From: Paramacrobiotus metropolitanus
Taxonomy: Eukaryota > Tardigrada > Eutardigrada > Parachela > Macrobiotidae
DNA length: 64,000 bases
Assembly (NCBI RefSeq): GCF_019649055.1
Contig: NW_026570381.1
Coordinates: 1 to 64,000, forward strand
Reading direction: 5' to 3'
A model generated the notes under the pieces. That model saw only the letters and a list, made by a program, of their open reading frames with translations. It searched no databases and was not told the DNA's origin. Position numbers and translations under genes: made by a program. This document shows positions 39,809 to 52,580 of this stretch, in pieces; position 1 is the first letter of the stretch; every line of letters starts with the position of its first letter.

Positions 39809-40750
39809 TACCCTATTTTAGTTTTAACCATATTTGTTGGACTTAGAGAGCATATAAGTCCAACAAATATGGTTAAAAATAGAACAGGTACCTTTCGCGG
39901 AATAAAATTTTTTAGTGTCACAAGACGTAGTACGGTTTATTTAGAATGGTTAAAAATGGCTGTACGTCGTCTCATTATTTATATTAACATTCTTGGTGGA
40001 ATTACTATGGCTGTATGGCAGTCAAACTTTAAAAGTTCTGGTTGTGTTTTAGCAGTTAGCAATAATCGAACCGACTCGTTTTCATAGAACGTTATCGTTC
40101 ACTTATTCAGCAATAATCCTATTTATATGAGAGCTAATAAGCATAGTATAAGAAAAATGACAATTATTTCAAGCATACGCGTATAATTAGTAATAAGCAT
40201 AAAACCTTTTTGACCGAACGCGTCGTCGTCATGCAATAGTAATATTGCATACGTAGGTATAAAAACTGCACTTACTAACGGATATTTATAATTGCAGGTT
40301 TGACATACTGACGACTGACCATCATGTATGTCCAGTTGGTTTCCTTTGTGACAACTGGAGTCTGGACATACATGATGGTCAGTCGCTGTCCTTGTCCATT
40401 CTAGGCGGAAGGAAGGGATCGACGACGTCGACCATCCCATCCTTCCGCTCAGCTCAGGGTCGACCCTAAGCTTAGCGGAAGAAAGGGATCGACCACCCGC
40501 TAACCGGTCCCAGGGTGGCTTTTGTTCACTGGTAGCCAATTCACCGTGTTATCGGTGAACCTGGCCTCTTTGGAGCAACTGGTCCATTGGACAGGGGCCG
40601 TGGACCTTAAAGGGCTAATAGGAATATTAGAGTACCCGACAAATCCGAAAAGACCATTAAAAACAGAATTTTTAGTGGTATACATTTTTAGTACCACAAG
40701 AGTGACAAGACGTGATACTGAAAAATGTATTCACTAAAATTCTGTTTTAG
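39809..40750. repeat. Composite of inverted repeats
   Basis: A hairpin at 39,809-39,892 has arms containing ACCATATTTGTTGGACTTA and its complement. A second at 40,311-40,385 has arms containing GACCATCATGTATGTCCAG. A third at about 40,665-40,746 has arms around ACAGAATTTTTAGTG. The outer parts of the first and third share 'gacaagacgt'-like text. They look like nested or tandem non-autonomous elements without coding capacity. Confidence 0.6.
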
Positions 40751-40879
40751 TGGAGTACATTCCATTCCATTCCATTCTAAACTAGGGAAGTTCACTGTTT
40801 ACCATTAATGCCATGCGCTAGTGGATAGTGTAATGCGCGGCACACCGAAAATTCGCAGCCCACTGTCTTTCTGACCTGC

Positions 40880-41010
40880 AACTTGCTGATGACTTTTTGC
40901 GGACCGACAAAATATTTAATAGATAATTTGTTGAACACAAATCGATTATCAACAATTTGCTGAACACTAGTTGGCTCAACCCCGGAATTTTGCGGACGAC
41001 AACCAGTTGA
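40880..41010. repeat. Degenerate repeats of the 'acttgctgacgacattttgc' type
   Basis: Phrases such as 'caacttgctgatgactttttgc' and 'caatttgctgaacac' recur. The same text forms a longer inverted array at 48,990-49,410. Confidence 0.45.
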
Positions 41011-42055
41011 CTAACCCGTTCCCGACCATCCCTGTCAAATGGCAGGGTGGCGAACTTAATTCCTGCAGCGACCCACAATGCAGAAAGCTCGTAGTTAGTA
41101 ATTTTATTTCAGAGTAGGGATGTTGTAAGTCATTTTAAAAATTTGGGCACCAGATGCAGTATGTTTGGGGCACACAGCAAGTGGCCAAAGATCACCAAAA
41201 TGGCATCTTTGGGGTTCGCGGAGGTCTTGGCTGTACATACGGCCACCCCAGCACCCGATAATTCACATATAATTCCTTTAAGCCAGCCCTGTGGCAAACA
41301 CTGCAAAGGCATTGCATGGTCTGAAAAATAGCTGGACAGTGGACAAAGGTGGCCATTTAAAAATTTCCTGCCACGTTTGACAGGGATGGGCATGGTGCTA
41401 CTTTAACACTAAATCTTATAAATTCAATTTAAAATCGTACAAACATAATAAAAAACCGAATGTGGAATCAGAAAATTGAGAAAAAAGAGCAGTACGAACT
41501 CTAGTGTTTTGATGGTCGTCCAGATGACCAGTGGTCAGCAACCGAAAAAAATGTTTGAAAAATTCAGTTTTTGGGTTGTAAAACTGCGTACGAGTATAGT
41601 GTAAAGTGTAAACTATAAAAATTATCGCGAATTACCGAGATGAGAAATAAGTGGGCTTTTTTTGTTAATTGAGTATTGAAATTTTAGAGACTGGTCCTAA
41701 TTTAGATTCATAAAGCGAACGAAATGCGCACTTTACCTAGTCCGGCATATGGCCGAACGGTATCATTTAAATTAATATGAGCATGCTTTATGTAAAAACG
41801 TAGTTATAAAGCTTTTTGAAGTTGTACGTAGGTGTTGCATCCTGTCGGCGTACCAGCTTAATACGGGGTTGCCGAGCTATAGCAGCTGGTAGCGGAAATG
41901 ACCAGGCGGAAATGAATTATACAGTGCCAGTGTGCTGTACACCGGACACTGTTAGTAGTGGTGTGCGGATTGTTGCTGCGATTTTCGGTTCAAAGACTGC
42001 TTGTAGGCTGCGTAGCCTGTTACTGATATACCCTTTACTTACTTAAAGTCAGCTT
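41011..42055. other. Intergenic, no gene recognised
   Basis: The short frames (41,143-41,331 plus, 41,130-41,393 minus) overlap one another and have no recognised domain. Confidence 0.35.
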
Positions 42056-42172
42056 AGTCAGCAACAAAAGTAAGCGGCCACAACGTAGAGAACTCTCTTC
42101 GTTGTGGCCGCTTACTTTTGTTGCTGACTTACTTTTGTTTAGAAGTTATGCCTCGAGGCATAACTTCTAAAC
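42056..42172. repeat. Two adjacent perfect hairpins
   Basis: The first has 30-bp perfect arms (42,056-42,085 and 42,100-42,129) containing AGTAAGCGGCCACAACG, with a 14-base loop. The second is a 36-bp perfect palindrome at 42,137-42,172, centred on CTCGAG. The sequence between them repeats 'acttacttttgtt' from the first arm. Confidence 0.85.
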
Positions 42173-43042
42173 ACGCAGGTAAACACGCCATTAAGCGACA
42201 ATCACCGCAAATTCACTGGAAAGGATGCATTTTGTCGCTCTTTTCTGCCTTCAGAACATTCTAAACGGTTCTTTATTCCAACAAAGTGGACACTGTAGCT
42301 TTTCTAACAAGTGACCGCCCCGAAAAATTGAGTTTTCACAATTTTCTGTGTTACTGACCACTGGTCACCTCGATGACCACATTATCATCTCAGAAGTATA
42401 GGGCTTTTCAAAACCTTTCGTTTAAGTGGTCGTGCTCCTCAGTGCCAGCTTCCCACGGTTTTCTGTAAATTTCGGCGTGTGACCTGCCAAATGGCATGAT
42501 GCCCATCCCTGTCAGTTTGGCAGGCTATCGCCCTGCTTGACCTATGGTCACGAAAATTCCCCAAAAATTAATTTTTCTTAATTGGATTATTCTACTATGA
42601 AGTACCAATTTTCAATTTGATATTCGCATTCCTTCGGGTACCTGACTTTGGTAGGCTAAATACGAGTAAAACATGGAAAAACATAAGAAATCGTAACCAA
42701 GCATAATAATACATAAGGTTGACTTAAGAATAACCTAAGAAAAGAGAAAAATGACTTTTGAAAACGTCAGAAAACATAAGAATAACATAAGAAAGCATAT
42801 TATATCACGGAAACATAAGGAAGTATAAGAAAAAATGAGAAACTAATCAATATAAAAAGTACTTACAAAAGAACAACAGAAAATGTAAGAAATTAACACA
42901 GGGAAATGATGTACATAAACGCTAGAAAAAACACCAAAGAAGCTAGCTAACAGCTTCAACGAAAACCACTTGCTATTCCTGAGCCAAAAAAATACAAGGT
43001 GTACGCGCAGCTGCCACATCGCTAGCTAAACGGTGGCTCTGC
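42173..43042. other. Intergenic, no gene recognised
   Basis: The segment 42,700-42,900 repeats 'aacataagaaa'-type phrases. No coding signal was seen. Confidence 0.35.
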
Positions 43043-43555
43043 TTAAATCACGTGCAGGTAAGCTTCCTGCGTGATCCATTCGTCCAGGCGATCGTTGATG
43101 CGGAACCAGCACTCATATGGACCGGCGTGTTCCCAGGTGGCGCTGTCGATCTTCAAGGTGGCGCTGCACAAACAGGGATGTCGCGCACCAAACGAGAAGC
43201 GTCCGTTCAAACCCTCCCACGCCCCGGCCTTATCGGCTATTTGCGGAACGGACTCAGCAGCGAGCACATACGTTCCTTTGCGCCACAAAAAGCGGGTGTT
43301 CAGGGCGCCGGGAAGAAAGTTGAAGCGAACCGGGCACTCCATCTCCGCGGGCTGGCCGTAGCGGACGGTGAGGTTCTTCATGGGTGGATCGAAGACCTTG
43401 TCACGGTAGAGGGTGGCGCTGACCCAGTAGCGCTGCGTCACCACCAACTGCTTTCCGTCCGAGTGCAGGCACTCGTACAGGCCGGTGGCAGCGTAGGTGA
43501 AGTTCTCTAACTGGATAGTGAAGGCACCCGTCGTCGCGTTACATATATCGGGACA
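43043..43555 (-). CDS. Ig-domain protein, last exon
   Basis: The minus-strand frame begins after an acceptor-like GATAG at 43,556-43,557 and ends at a stop at 43,043. It carries the second half of one Ig domain (FTIQLENFTYAATGLYECLHS, with the Y-x-C of the F strand) and then a full V-type Ig domain. In the latter, MECPVRF holds the first cysteine, FLWRKG the tryptophan, and DSATWEHAGPYECWF the second cysteine. No transmembrane helix or GPI signal follows, so the product could be secreted, or the gene could be a fragment. The splice phase agrees with the exon at 43,900-44,084. Confidence 0.65.
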   Translation of the reverse strand, partial: CPDICNATTGAFTIQLENFTYAATGLYECLHSDGKQLVVTQRYWVSATLYRDKVFDPPMKNLTVRYGQPAEMECPVRFNFLPGALNTRFLWRKGTYVLAAESVPQIADKAGAWEGLNGRFSFGARHPCLCSATLKIDSATWEHAGPYECWFRINDRLDEWITQEAYLHVI

Positions 43556-43899
43556 CTATCAACCTGCGACTCACAATTTCCCCTTTTCTGATTTCCTTAG
43601 TGCAGTTACAGCAGTACGTCAGTTCGTCGGGTAGCTTCCTTGTTATACTGGCCTTTACAACAGCAACTTGTTCTCCGTTGTATCGGAATGCCGGGGGCGT
43701 CGTGATGTGAGACACCTGCGTGTTCAGTCATTTACTAACAAGCCTGAATTTAACGATGAGATGGATTCAAGTACTGTAAGTAAAGCCAGACCGGCTTCTA
43801 TTGGCGCTCAAAAAACAACTTTTGCTAGAAAACTAATAATTTCACCGCCAGAAATTTGAAGAGTATTCGCTGAATACAACCTCAACGTCATGTACACAC

Positions 43900-44084
43900 C
43901 TGGATGTTGTTGGGGTTGTTACAAGGAATGAAGAGCGTGCCGCCTTCTGGCGCTCGGATGATGTCCGTCTGCGGCGGCCATTCCGCTATCGGATATCTCT
44001 TGGACGTCGGACCACGCCCATACCCGAGCAAATGCATGACTCCGTTGCCCCTGCTTTCTTTAGCTTCATTCAGAATCTGATTCA
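43900..44084 (-). CDS. Ig-domain protein, internal exon
   Basis: This exon of about 61 codons lies between a TTTTTTTTTAG acceptor and a CAG|GTGTGT donor on the minus strand. It encodes RYPIAEWPPQTDIIRAPEGG, then TLFIPCNNPNN, the start of an Ig domain with its first cysteine. It joins the next exon in phase 0. The 5' end of the gene, including any signal peptide, was not found in the window. Confidence 0.6.
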
Positions 44085-46922
44085 CTAAAAAAAAAACTAC
44101 GGTTTAACGCAAGTCCATAATAAGCTGTGCGAAAGTGGGCGGCACACACCCATAGGCTAGAGCTGAAAAGGAGGAGCTGCTTGTTCCCTGAGCTACATGG
44201 ATGCGTCAAGGACATTAGTGACAGTAGTCAAAAATGCATACGCGGATACGCTATTATTTAATGAAAATTTAAAACCTTTTTGAAATTAGAAGTAATCTGA
44301 ACACTACGAATGCGGAACCGAATACGAACACTGATAGAAATCGTGTTCGTAAGTGCATCCGAGATCTGACTCTGCATTCGGACCGAACCAGATATCGAAA
44401 TGCCAAAGGGTTGGGTACCGATGATTTCGGCCACCACTCACATTCGACCACATCAAATTTAAGTTGAGTTTTACCAATGTTAATTATTAATAATTAAAAA
44501 TTTGCAAACATGCAGTCTAGTAAGAAGATTTCATGAATGCGTCGACGCATTGTTGCCAACTTTTATCGTTTACATAAAAACTCATCAATACTTACTTTTG
44601 TTAGGAAAGAAGCCAACAAATAAAGCTAATATCTATAAATTAAGCGTGTTTAATAAACACACATAAACACTGTTTATGTTGCGTAATGAAGCACAACTAG
44701 AATTTGTGTGACATGAGTTTTGTGTCTAGTTTTGTGTCTACTTGATAACAGATCACTTAATACTCAAAAAAGAAATAAACTAATTTGTTGGAACAGAACA
44801 CAGATTACCCCACGTTCACTTGCAGCTTCAGCTCACCATCAGGCTCACAATTCACAAAATTCACGTCACAGAAGAAAACCAAAGCATATAATCTGCGAAC
44901 CTAAAGATAACTAAAAAACCTAAGAAAACCGACAAAAACAAATAGTTTCTCTTTTTTAAAAAAAAACTAGAAAGTATGGAAGCCTGTTGTAAATTGTAAG
45001 TAAACAGTTTGCCTTTTACAATAAAACATTAAGTAACAACTTTGTGTCAAGTTGTAAAAGTCGAAATGTCATGCAGCCAAAATAACGGTGGCCGAATATA
45101 GTGCGGGGCCGAAGTGAGCATGTCGAAGTGATAACATAATTATGGCCGAAACATGAAGTGGTCAACCAAAACTACGTCAGACCGGAAAAGCTCAACCGCC
45201 CTGGTCGGCGACTGCCAGCTAACTAGATGCACTCGATCCAACTGTTTTTAGAATTTTCCTATTGGTCGGTAGAGCACGATGCGTATGCCTGTACGACTCG
45301 TACAATTTAAATTTTTTTTAACGTAATTTCGATTGCGATACCTTGTGTCAATCAAAAATCTGTTTTTTAATTGTGAAAAGAGTTTTCTAAAACTTCTTAG
45401 CCTCATAAAAAAGAGCAATGTTTTCTCTATATAAATTCCAAAGCAAACGGAATTCCATCAAGACAGACAGAATCGACAGCTATCCGGAGACACGTTACGA
45501 TTCAAAGCTTGTATTTCGTGCTTTACGGAAGGTTACGAAACGAAAAGGGCTATGACGTCTAAAAAAGGGGCGGGGATTCGTATTCGGAACCGTATTCGTA
45601 GTGTTCAGATTGCTTTCTATTATTATTTTACAGACAGACTTCAAAACATGTTTCAAAAGGGGTTTCCATAATAAGAGTTCCATCACTAGGAATCACAACC
45701 ACAACTGTCGAGATTGCGAAAAGGAGAGTGTCCCAAAGTTGGAAATATGGCTTTTAAGGAGATTTCGTTGTCATTGAAAATCAGGAACACCGCTAGGAGA
45801 TATGTTTCTCGCTTTCCGCTTGTTCTGACAGCATCGCCGTATCGCTAGTGGCGTGGTATCGGTATTGGTAACGCGCTATCGGTATGGGTACGCCGTATCG
45901 GTATCGCAGTATCGGACCTGTATCGGACCTATCGGTATCGTCGTTTCGGTAACGGCATCGGTTACAGTTGACTTAAAAATACAAGTATTGGTTTTCCCAC
46001 TGGTTCCGTGAAAGTGTCAGAGTAGATGACACATCGCGTGCAATTTCCTGCTTTCGATCTCCTCATCGGCATATCCGATCGAATCGAGTGGGCCCTTGGA
46101 TTGTTGAGATTATCGCATTATGACTTTTCCTTGATTTACGATTTTTCCCACCGCATTACCATTCGCGCAGATTTGTTTTCCATTGTTGTTCTTCCTAATG
46201 AATAAAACCGCGGTTTTATTCCCGTTAGCTTTTCCCTCTGTTAGCTTTATTCCCGTTAGCTTTTTCCCTTTTTTTTTATTCCCGTTAGCTTTCCTTTACG
46301 GGACTGTTATAACACGCCGCCAGGTGTAACACGGGGAACCGGGAACGCAAGCCTTTAGATGTTACCGTAGTGCATATGAAGCCTCGTATTACATACTTGT
46401 CTAAGTGTGGACAGTAGAGGTATTTGAAAGGGAACAGACCAAGAATATGTGCGGGACTGGCCCTTTGACCGCTTCCTCGCCGCCGTACCGTTTGCTTGTT
46501 TACTTAGTCAGCTCCGTTCAATGCATTCAGAGCTAAAATAGGAAAGACAGTAACGTGAGTGGCAGGCGGCAGCTACCTCCATCTTGCGTCTGCTGGTCAC
46601 TGTTATGTATATTATATGTCCACTGGTAGCATTTAAGTGAACAATACTGAGCAGACGATTCTAATCTCTGTCTGGTGGTATTGTAACTACAATAATAGCA
46701 CATTCTCGTATGCTATAGCTACTGGGTCACAAAAGTGATTACGTGTCTATGACTGCCATCATTACCATGCATTTGTTCATGAAATCGGTTTTGCCATTAC
46801 ACTGCAAATTAAAAGCTAGCAACGAAATAATTTTATGTTGTATGCAGTTTATTAATATATCGGGTCATAACAGCCATGCAAAATTTTGATTGATTTCATT
46901 TTTTGTGGTGGTGACGTTAAAC
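44085..46922. other. Intergenic with simple repeats
   Basis: At about 45,845-45,965 a degenerate 'ggtatc' array lies ('gtatcggtatgggtacgccgt' style). At 46,210-46,290 'attcccgttagctttttcc' recurs three to four times. The segments 44,270-44,460 and 45,500-45,660 contain text that is alike in opposite orientation (tgaacactacgaatgcgg / gaaccgtattcgtagtg), so they are copies of one repeat. No gene was recognised. Confidence 0.4.
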
Positions 46923-47180
46923 ATGGTGACGAAGTGTTTTGTGCTGAACTGTCCAAGCGAACAAGGTACGAGAACAAAGAAACAGTCGCTGGAAGTTGGG
47001 CAGTCGCCAAAGTTATCGTTTCATCATGTTCCTAAAGAAGGTTACCCTACTCGCAATTTATGGATCCAGTTTTGCGGTAACTTGCGTCTCCCATCAAAGC
47101 ATGATATTGTGTGTCGTAATCATTTCACGGAAGAAGATTTTGTACACCAAAACCACAGCGATTTTGTTGCTGTTACCTAA
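46923..47180 (+). pseudogene. THAP-type zinc-finger domain fragment
   Basis: From ATG 46,923 the frame encodes MVTKCFVLNCPS, then LSFHHVPKE, LWIQFCGN and IVCRNHFTEEDF. This is the C2CH zinc-binding pattern of THAP domains (C-x4-C, then about 50 residues, C-x2-H preceded by the F-P/W positions), the DNA-binding domain of P-element transposase and cellular THAP proteins. The frame stops just after the domain. The expected closing A-V-P-x-x-F motif is not in frame, although a similar KAVFPW occurs in another frame directly after. It is probably a degraded copy or a single exon. Confidence 0.65.
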
Positions 47181-48989
47181 AGCCGTTTTTCCATGGTCGG
47201 AATTTTTTGTTTTTGTTTGTTTGTCAGTGTGGTCGTGGCTTATTAATTTTATAAATAAAGGTAGTAATGGTAATTATTATGCAGTGATTTCCATATTTAC
47301 TTGAACCTAACAGCATAAATACCTAAATTATTTCATTATACAAAAGCATATAAGTAATTTCCCAATTAATAATACGATCACTACGAGTAAATACACTAGA
47401 TAGAATGTTAAGCATGGCGTAATGGACATACTTTTATGGAAACCATATTGTACAGTAACGACGAATTAGTCCAGTACAGATATACGAGTATATGTATATT
47501 GAATACCGACTCGTCGTTACGGTTTTATTAATGGCATGTGCACACGCTAGTATCGACCAGTAACAGTTTCCCTAATATGCCGCTGTTACAGACAAATGTT
47601 ACCATTGTTACACTTGTGCAAGGTAACAGGTTGCTGATTCGTCGGCTTCTATTTACTTACGAAGCGGCTGTTCCATGTTCAAAGCGGTAGGCCACGACCA
47701 CTGGTCCCGCACATGGTTAATTGTTTTATGGCTCTGTCCGCACTTAGACAAGTATGTAATACTGGGCTTCATATGCACTACGATGTTACCCTGTTTGGTT
47801 TGCTTTTGCTTATAAACTCGCAACGACGAATAATCGTAGGAACCACCATTGATTTATCCACATCGCGCAGTCTTATGCGTCCTCCTTTCCGATGTTACGT
47901 AATAACATATGTTATGTAATTTTACCAGTTGTGTTTCGCACCATTTCCACCAACGGAAAGTAACCACCGAGTCAGTACTGCGAAGGCTTCCGAGTTCCGA
48001 AGCTTGTTCCTTACATTCACGTATCGTCTGGGCCAGCGACTGTTTTATTATGATGACAATAATCGCGTACTGATATCAGTTTTGGCAGAATGAAATGCAG
48101 CTGGGTTTATTCTTCGAAAAAAATATTCGGTGGTGATGTTTTCCGATGGGAAAACCAGCAAGACTCAGCCGTTGGATCTCGAGGTGTTCGATCTGGTAAT
48201 GCTGCGGGAGAAGAAATTGTCAGTCGCATCCGTTGGGGTATGCGAAAATGGGCCAAGGTTCTTACACGTACAGATAAGTTTTACGCAGTGGGGAAAGTTT
48301 GACTTGGTCGAGACAGTATTCTTAAACGAAAGGAACGTCGCTTGCACAAGTGGCAGGCACATTTCGGCCACAACAGCGGTTGTGCCCTACCAAAACTGCC
48401 CAAACTAACTTTACAGTTTACAGTCACTTACTTCTCTCCACAGTAAGCCCGTGCTGAGCTGGACAGCTAAGGCTACCCTGCATGCAGAAAGCCAGAACAA
48501 CCACGACAGCTACCACGAGAAGATGACCCATTACCGATGATCTTATAAAAAAAAGGGGCAGAAATATGGAAAATCGAGTTGAAATTCATGGAGCGAGACT
48601 ATTAGCATTATTGGTTTAGGTGGCATGCGGTCACGGGCGGTTGCGCTATGAACCATTACAACGTAGAGTGGGTATCTGGACTCGGAAGTCTCGAGTACAA
48701 TAACGACTAAAATGCTTTCCAAATAAGCTTATTGATGCCACCTGCCCGGACACGATGGCCACGTCTCACATGTCGAAGACTTCACAGATTTGGAACAGCC
48801 GGCGCAGCTGTCTATTGCCGTGGGGGTCTGTGACTCTGTAGCTCGGGGAGGGTTTCTAATTGTAAGCCGGGGACGGTCACTAATTGATAATTAATTGAAT
48901 GATGGTGATTTTTGTACTCTTTATTATGATGGCAAACATCAATAAACTGGAGAGTTTTATTAGATTACTCTAACTGTAAGAAACAGAGG
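47181..48989. other. Intergenic with one unassigned frame
   Basis: A plus-strand frame at 48,130-48,408 (about 92 codons: DLEVFDLVMLREKKLSVASV, then FDLVETVFLNERNV) looks protein-like but matches nothing I recognise. No splice-consistent neighbours were found. Confidence 0.25.
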
Positions 48990-49410
48990 ACACAACGACA
49001 ATTCGCTGACCACTATCCTCCTGACCGACAACTTGCTGGCGACATTTTGCTGACCGGCGAAACGATGATCCGACGGTTTGTTGAAACGACAAATCGCTGA
49101 AGACTGCCTCGCTGAACGACTTTTTGTAAACACGAACAACTTGCTGACGACATTTTGCCCAAGAAACCTAAGAACGCTAAAGGAGCCTAAAGACCCTACA
49201 AACCTAAGATAAACAACAGGAGGTTAAGAAACTCAAAAAACCGAAAGGAAGTTGTCGGTCAACAAGAACATTTCGACAAAACGTCGGTCAGCAGTTTAGC
49301 AGAAAAGCGAAATATCGGGCAGCAGTTTGCCGGTCAGCGAGTTGTGTAAGTTAGCAATATGTCGGTCAGGAAACTGTTGGTCAGCGAATTGTGGGTCCCG
49401 GAGTTGACGT
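48990..49410. repeat. Inverted array of 'ccgacaacttgctgacgac' repeats
   Basis: The left half (48,990-49,165) repeats 'ccgacaacttgctggcgacattttgc'-like phrases. The right half (49,240-49,400) repeats the reverse complement ('gttgtcggtcaac', 'gtcggtcagcagttt', 'gccggtcagcgagttgt'). The whole array could fold back. The same unit occurs at 40,880-41,010. Confidence 0.65.
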
Positions 49411-50520
49411 GCTACCTACGAAATTGCGGCATTGCAAGAAGATCAGGATAAAAAAGAATTCGCCCAACAGAATCGCTTTAACACATACAGTAGTACACAG
49501 TACACTTCCTCATTCTTTTACCAATACAGAACGTTTCCGGTAAATGTCAATCGTGCACACACGCTGCGTTTCCACGCATTAACGCAATACCGATACCCGC
49601 TTCTACGCGCCGGTCCACATGCCGCTGGTTTATTTTCTTGCTGTTAATGATTATTACTGGTTGCTACATATAGTTAATTCTTGCGGGTTTAGTATGTTAT
49701 TTTCTGAAGTATTAAATTGTTTTTATTTAGTCTGCTGAATCTGTTCTTTAGTTTGCGCCGTTTCTTATTAGTATGTATAAACTCAATATCTGGCCATCAA
49801 GAATGAAAACAATCTGCTGTTCAGCGGCCTGATAAAATGATGAAATTTATTTTGGAAATCTGCAGCAAATTTTGGTTCGCTCATTTTCTTTCGTCTTGGT
49901 TGCGGTAAATTCGGGAAATAATTTTCAGTAAAGAAATATTGGAAGACACCTCTCACTTTAATTTCATTCCACAGAAAAATCAGCCGGTCGACAGAATACG
50001 AAGTTTATCCCCACGCATGATGCATCATTCATTCCCAAAATAAAATAAATTTCGTTTTTTTAACGCCAGCACAACATTTGGAAAAAGGTAAAAAACAAAT
50101 TAAATTACGTTTTCTGCCTTGTTTTGTTCGTGATATACGGTAACCGCAAGATAGTATTTTTTTAAATAAAAAATACGGAATTTCTAAACGAAAAATACCG
50201 TACAAAATGACTACCGGTAATTTCATATTTTCATTCCTCAAAAATCAGCACACGCCTGCAGAATTTGCGAATTTAATTCCCACGAATCATTCATTTCCAA
50301 AATGAAGCTAATTTCCTCTTTCTCTGACGCCCACACAACATTTGGAAAACGCGTAAATAAACAAAAAAAACCGGATAAAAATTACATTCTGATCACTGGT
50401 ATCCCATTTCCCCGCGGCAAAACGGATCCCCTAAGGAAAACACCGATTCTTCCCGATTTTTCAGAATAATCCCGACTTTTTCTGTATTTTTTCCGATTAT
50501 TCCCGCATTTTTCCCGATTT
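49411..50520. other. AT-rich intergenic region downstream of the FCHO gene
   Basis: No gene was recognised. Segments at 49,975-50,060 and 50,220-50,350 are similar to each other ('cccacgaatcattcatttccaaaat', 'gacgcccacacaacatttggaaaa'), so a repeat of about 250 bp is present twice. The FCHO 3' UTR probably lies in the right part. Confidence 0.4.
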
Positions 50521-52580
50521 TTATCCCACTTCACAGACGTAGCGTGCCGAGGCCACGCGCATCTTGACGACCGACACCTTAAACCCCGCCCCCAACAGCT
50601 GGAAGGCGGCGCGACTGAGCAGCGTCCCCTCGGCGGCGAAGGCGCACTGCACGGCCCCCTTGACGCGCCCCCGCGACTCCGGGGGGTGCTCGAAGCGCGC
50701 CTTGATGCTGCTCAGTTCGGCGGTGGGCGCGGGGACGCTCCATTTGGCGGAGGGCAGCGGACCGCCCGGCGTCCAGTCCCCGGCGGGGACGGAGGTCATG
50801 GAGGTGACCTCCACGTCGGGCTGGAAGGGGACGCTCAGCTGGCAGGGGGCGGCGTGGAAGGAGGGGTAGGCGGCGCTGCGGCGGTAGTCGATGCGCATGT
50901 CGGTGGTGCGCTCCTCCTCCTTCCAGTAGGCGATCAGGGAGATGGGCGCGGCGGCGGCGCCCGTGCCGCTAACCTAAGGAGTCGAGGGAAAATATATTAA
51001 AAATTATAAAAACACTTTTTTTTACCAATATTACCTGCAAAAAATGCTTCAAAATCATTACTACGTGCAATTATTCAGACCCAGGTCTGAATTTTGGTTT
51101 AATTCTAAGAGAATTAATCTTAAATTTAAACCTGACAACAAGAAAATCAAAAGAATTTTAAATTAAAACTACTAACAATATTACTAACGTAAAACAGATA
51201 AATATTAAATAAAAATTAGTAGGAAAATTCATACTAATAATTAAAACGAATGACAATAATAAAAGTAAAAAAAATAATACAGTACTTACTAATTAAAACT
51301 TATTGACGATTAACATTATTGAGAAAATTCTTAAAAAATACATTGCCGGAATTATTTTGTAAAATCAGTAATAATTAGCCTACACAATTAGTAAGTTGGA
51401 AAATAATTACCAATGTGCAAATGCTGAATTAACTGGAAAAAAACTATTAATACACTTCTAATGTTAAACGACATGTATTCAAAGTTTTGCACTCCAACTT
51501 TTCGCACCTGTCTATAAGCCACTACACTACGCCAACACCACCTTAATACGAGTAACAATCAATGCCTTACTGGATCGAAAATAGATAATAAAAAGCGAAG
51601 AAAATAATCGAAAAAACAGATACCATACTGTGTACATTTTTACAGTTCACGAACAAGCACCAAAATTGCAGTTTAATGATAAGTTTTTCCAGGCTTTACA
51701 TGGTACTTCATGACGGCGCTGTTCTGGTAGAGCTGCTGGCATGTAAAATAGCTCTTTCGATTCAAGTAAAAAAAAATAATTGTTCTATTGTACGAATTGA
51801 TTACACTAATTCGCAATAATTACTGCGATTTATTAAAAAACAATTACAAATAAATGTTTCGATTTCTACCACGTTTTCCTGATTTCTCCTTACATCGTAC
51901 TTCATGACAGGGAATTATTTAAAAATTAAATCGAAATAATTACTGCGATTTACTTAAAAATAGTTAGAAATATTTGTTCTGATTTCTGAATCCGGTATAA
52001 CTTCTGGCAATTAAAAATAGTTATTACGATTGATCTAAAAATTATCAGAATGCTGCAGTAACGGATGATTACAAATCCAAAGAAATTAATCTAATTTATT
52101 TAAAAAAACAATTAAAAATGATTTCTTCTGATTTCTAACTCGTTTTTTCCATTATCCTTACATGGTACTTCATGACGGGGATGTTCTGGTAGGGCTGCGG
52201 CTGCGCCTTGGCCTCCACCTGCTTCTTGAGCTGGCTGACCAGATTGAGCATGTTGACGGTGTACGTGATGCGGCCGTCGTCGATCTGCGTCTCCTGACTG
52301 ACCAGGTGCCGGTTGGGCAGGATGTTCTCCAGCAGCGACGTCTGGGTTAGGGCGAAACTCAGCGGCGGATGATGCGGATTGGCTAGTAAGGTCTGCAGGA
52401 CGCCGCTGGGGAAGGTCAGGATCAGGTCGCCCTCGATGCGCACGCGACACCGCGCTTCCTCCGCGCCGATGAAGGCCGCGGAGACCTTCTCCACGAACGC
52501 CACCGCCACGGGAATGGCCACGGTGGGCGCGGCGGCCAGGGGCGGGGCGACGGACAGGGGCGGTGGAAGAATGGAAATAC
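50521..52580 (-). other. FCHO: FCHO mu-homology domain block (exons 11-12)
   Basis: Exon 11 opens with a Pro/Ala-rich hinge and then IPVAVAFVEKVSAAFIGAEE and RVRIEGDLILTFPSG, the start of the mu-homology fold. Exon 12 contains PISLIAYWKEEERTTDMRID and ends with SVVKMRVASARYVCEVG and a TAA stop. In this family the domain binds cargo and endocytic adaptors such as Eps15 and stonin-like partners. The two exons join in phase 0 across a 1.2-kb intron that carries tandem near-copies of the end of exon 11. Confidence 0.85.

Noticed and set aside
45845-45965. The 'ggtatc' array as a telomere- or satellite-type functional repeat
   Set aside because: Too short and degenerate. It looks like an ordinary simple repeat.
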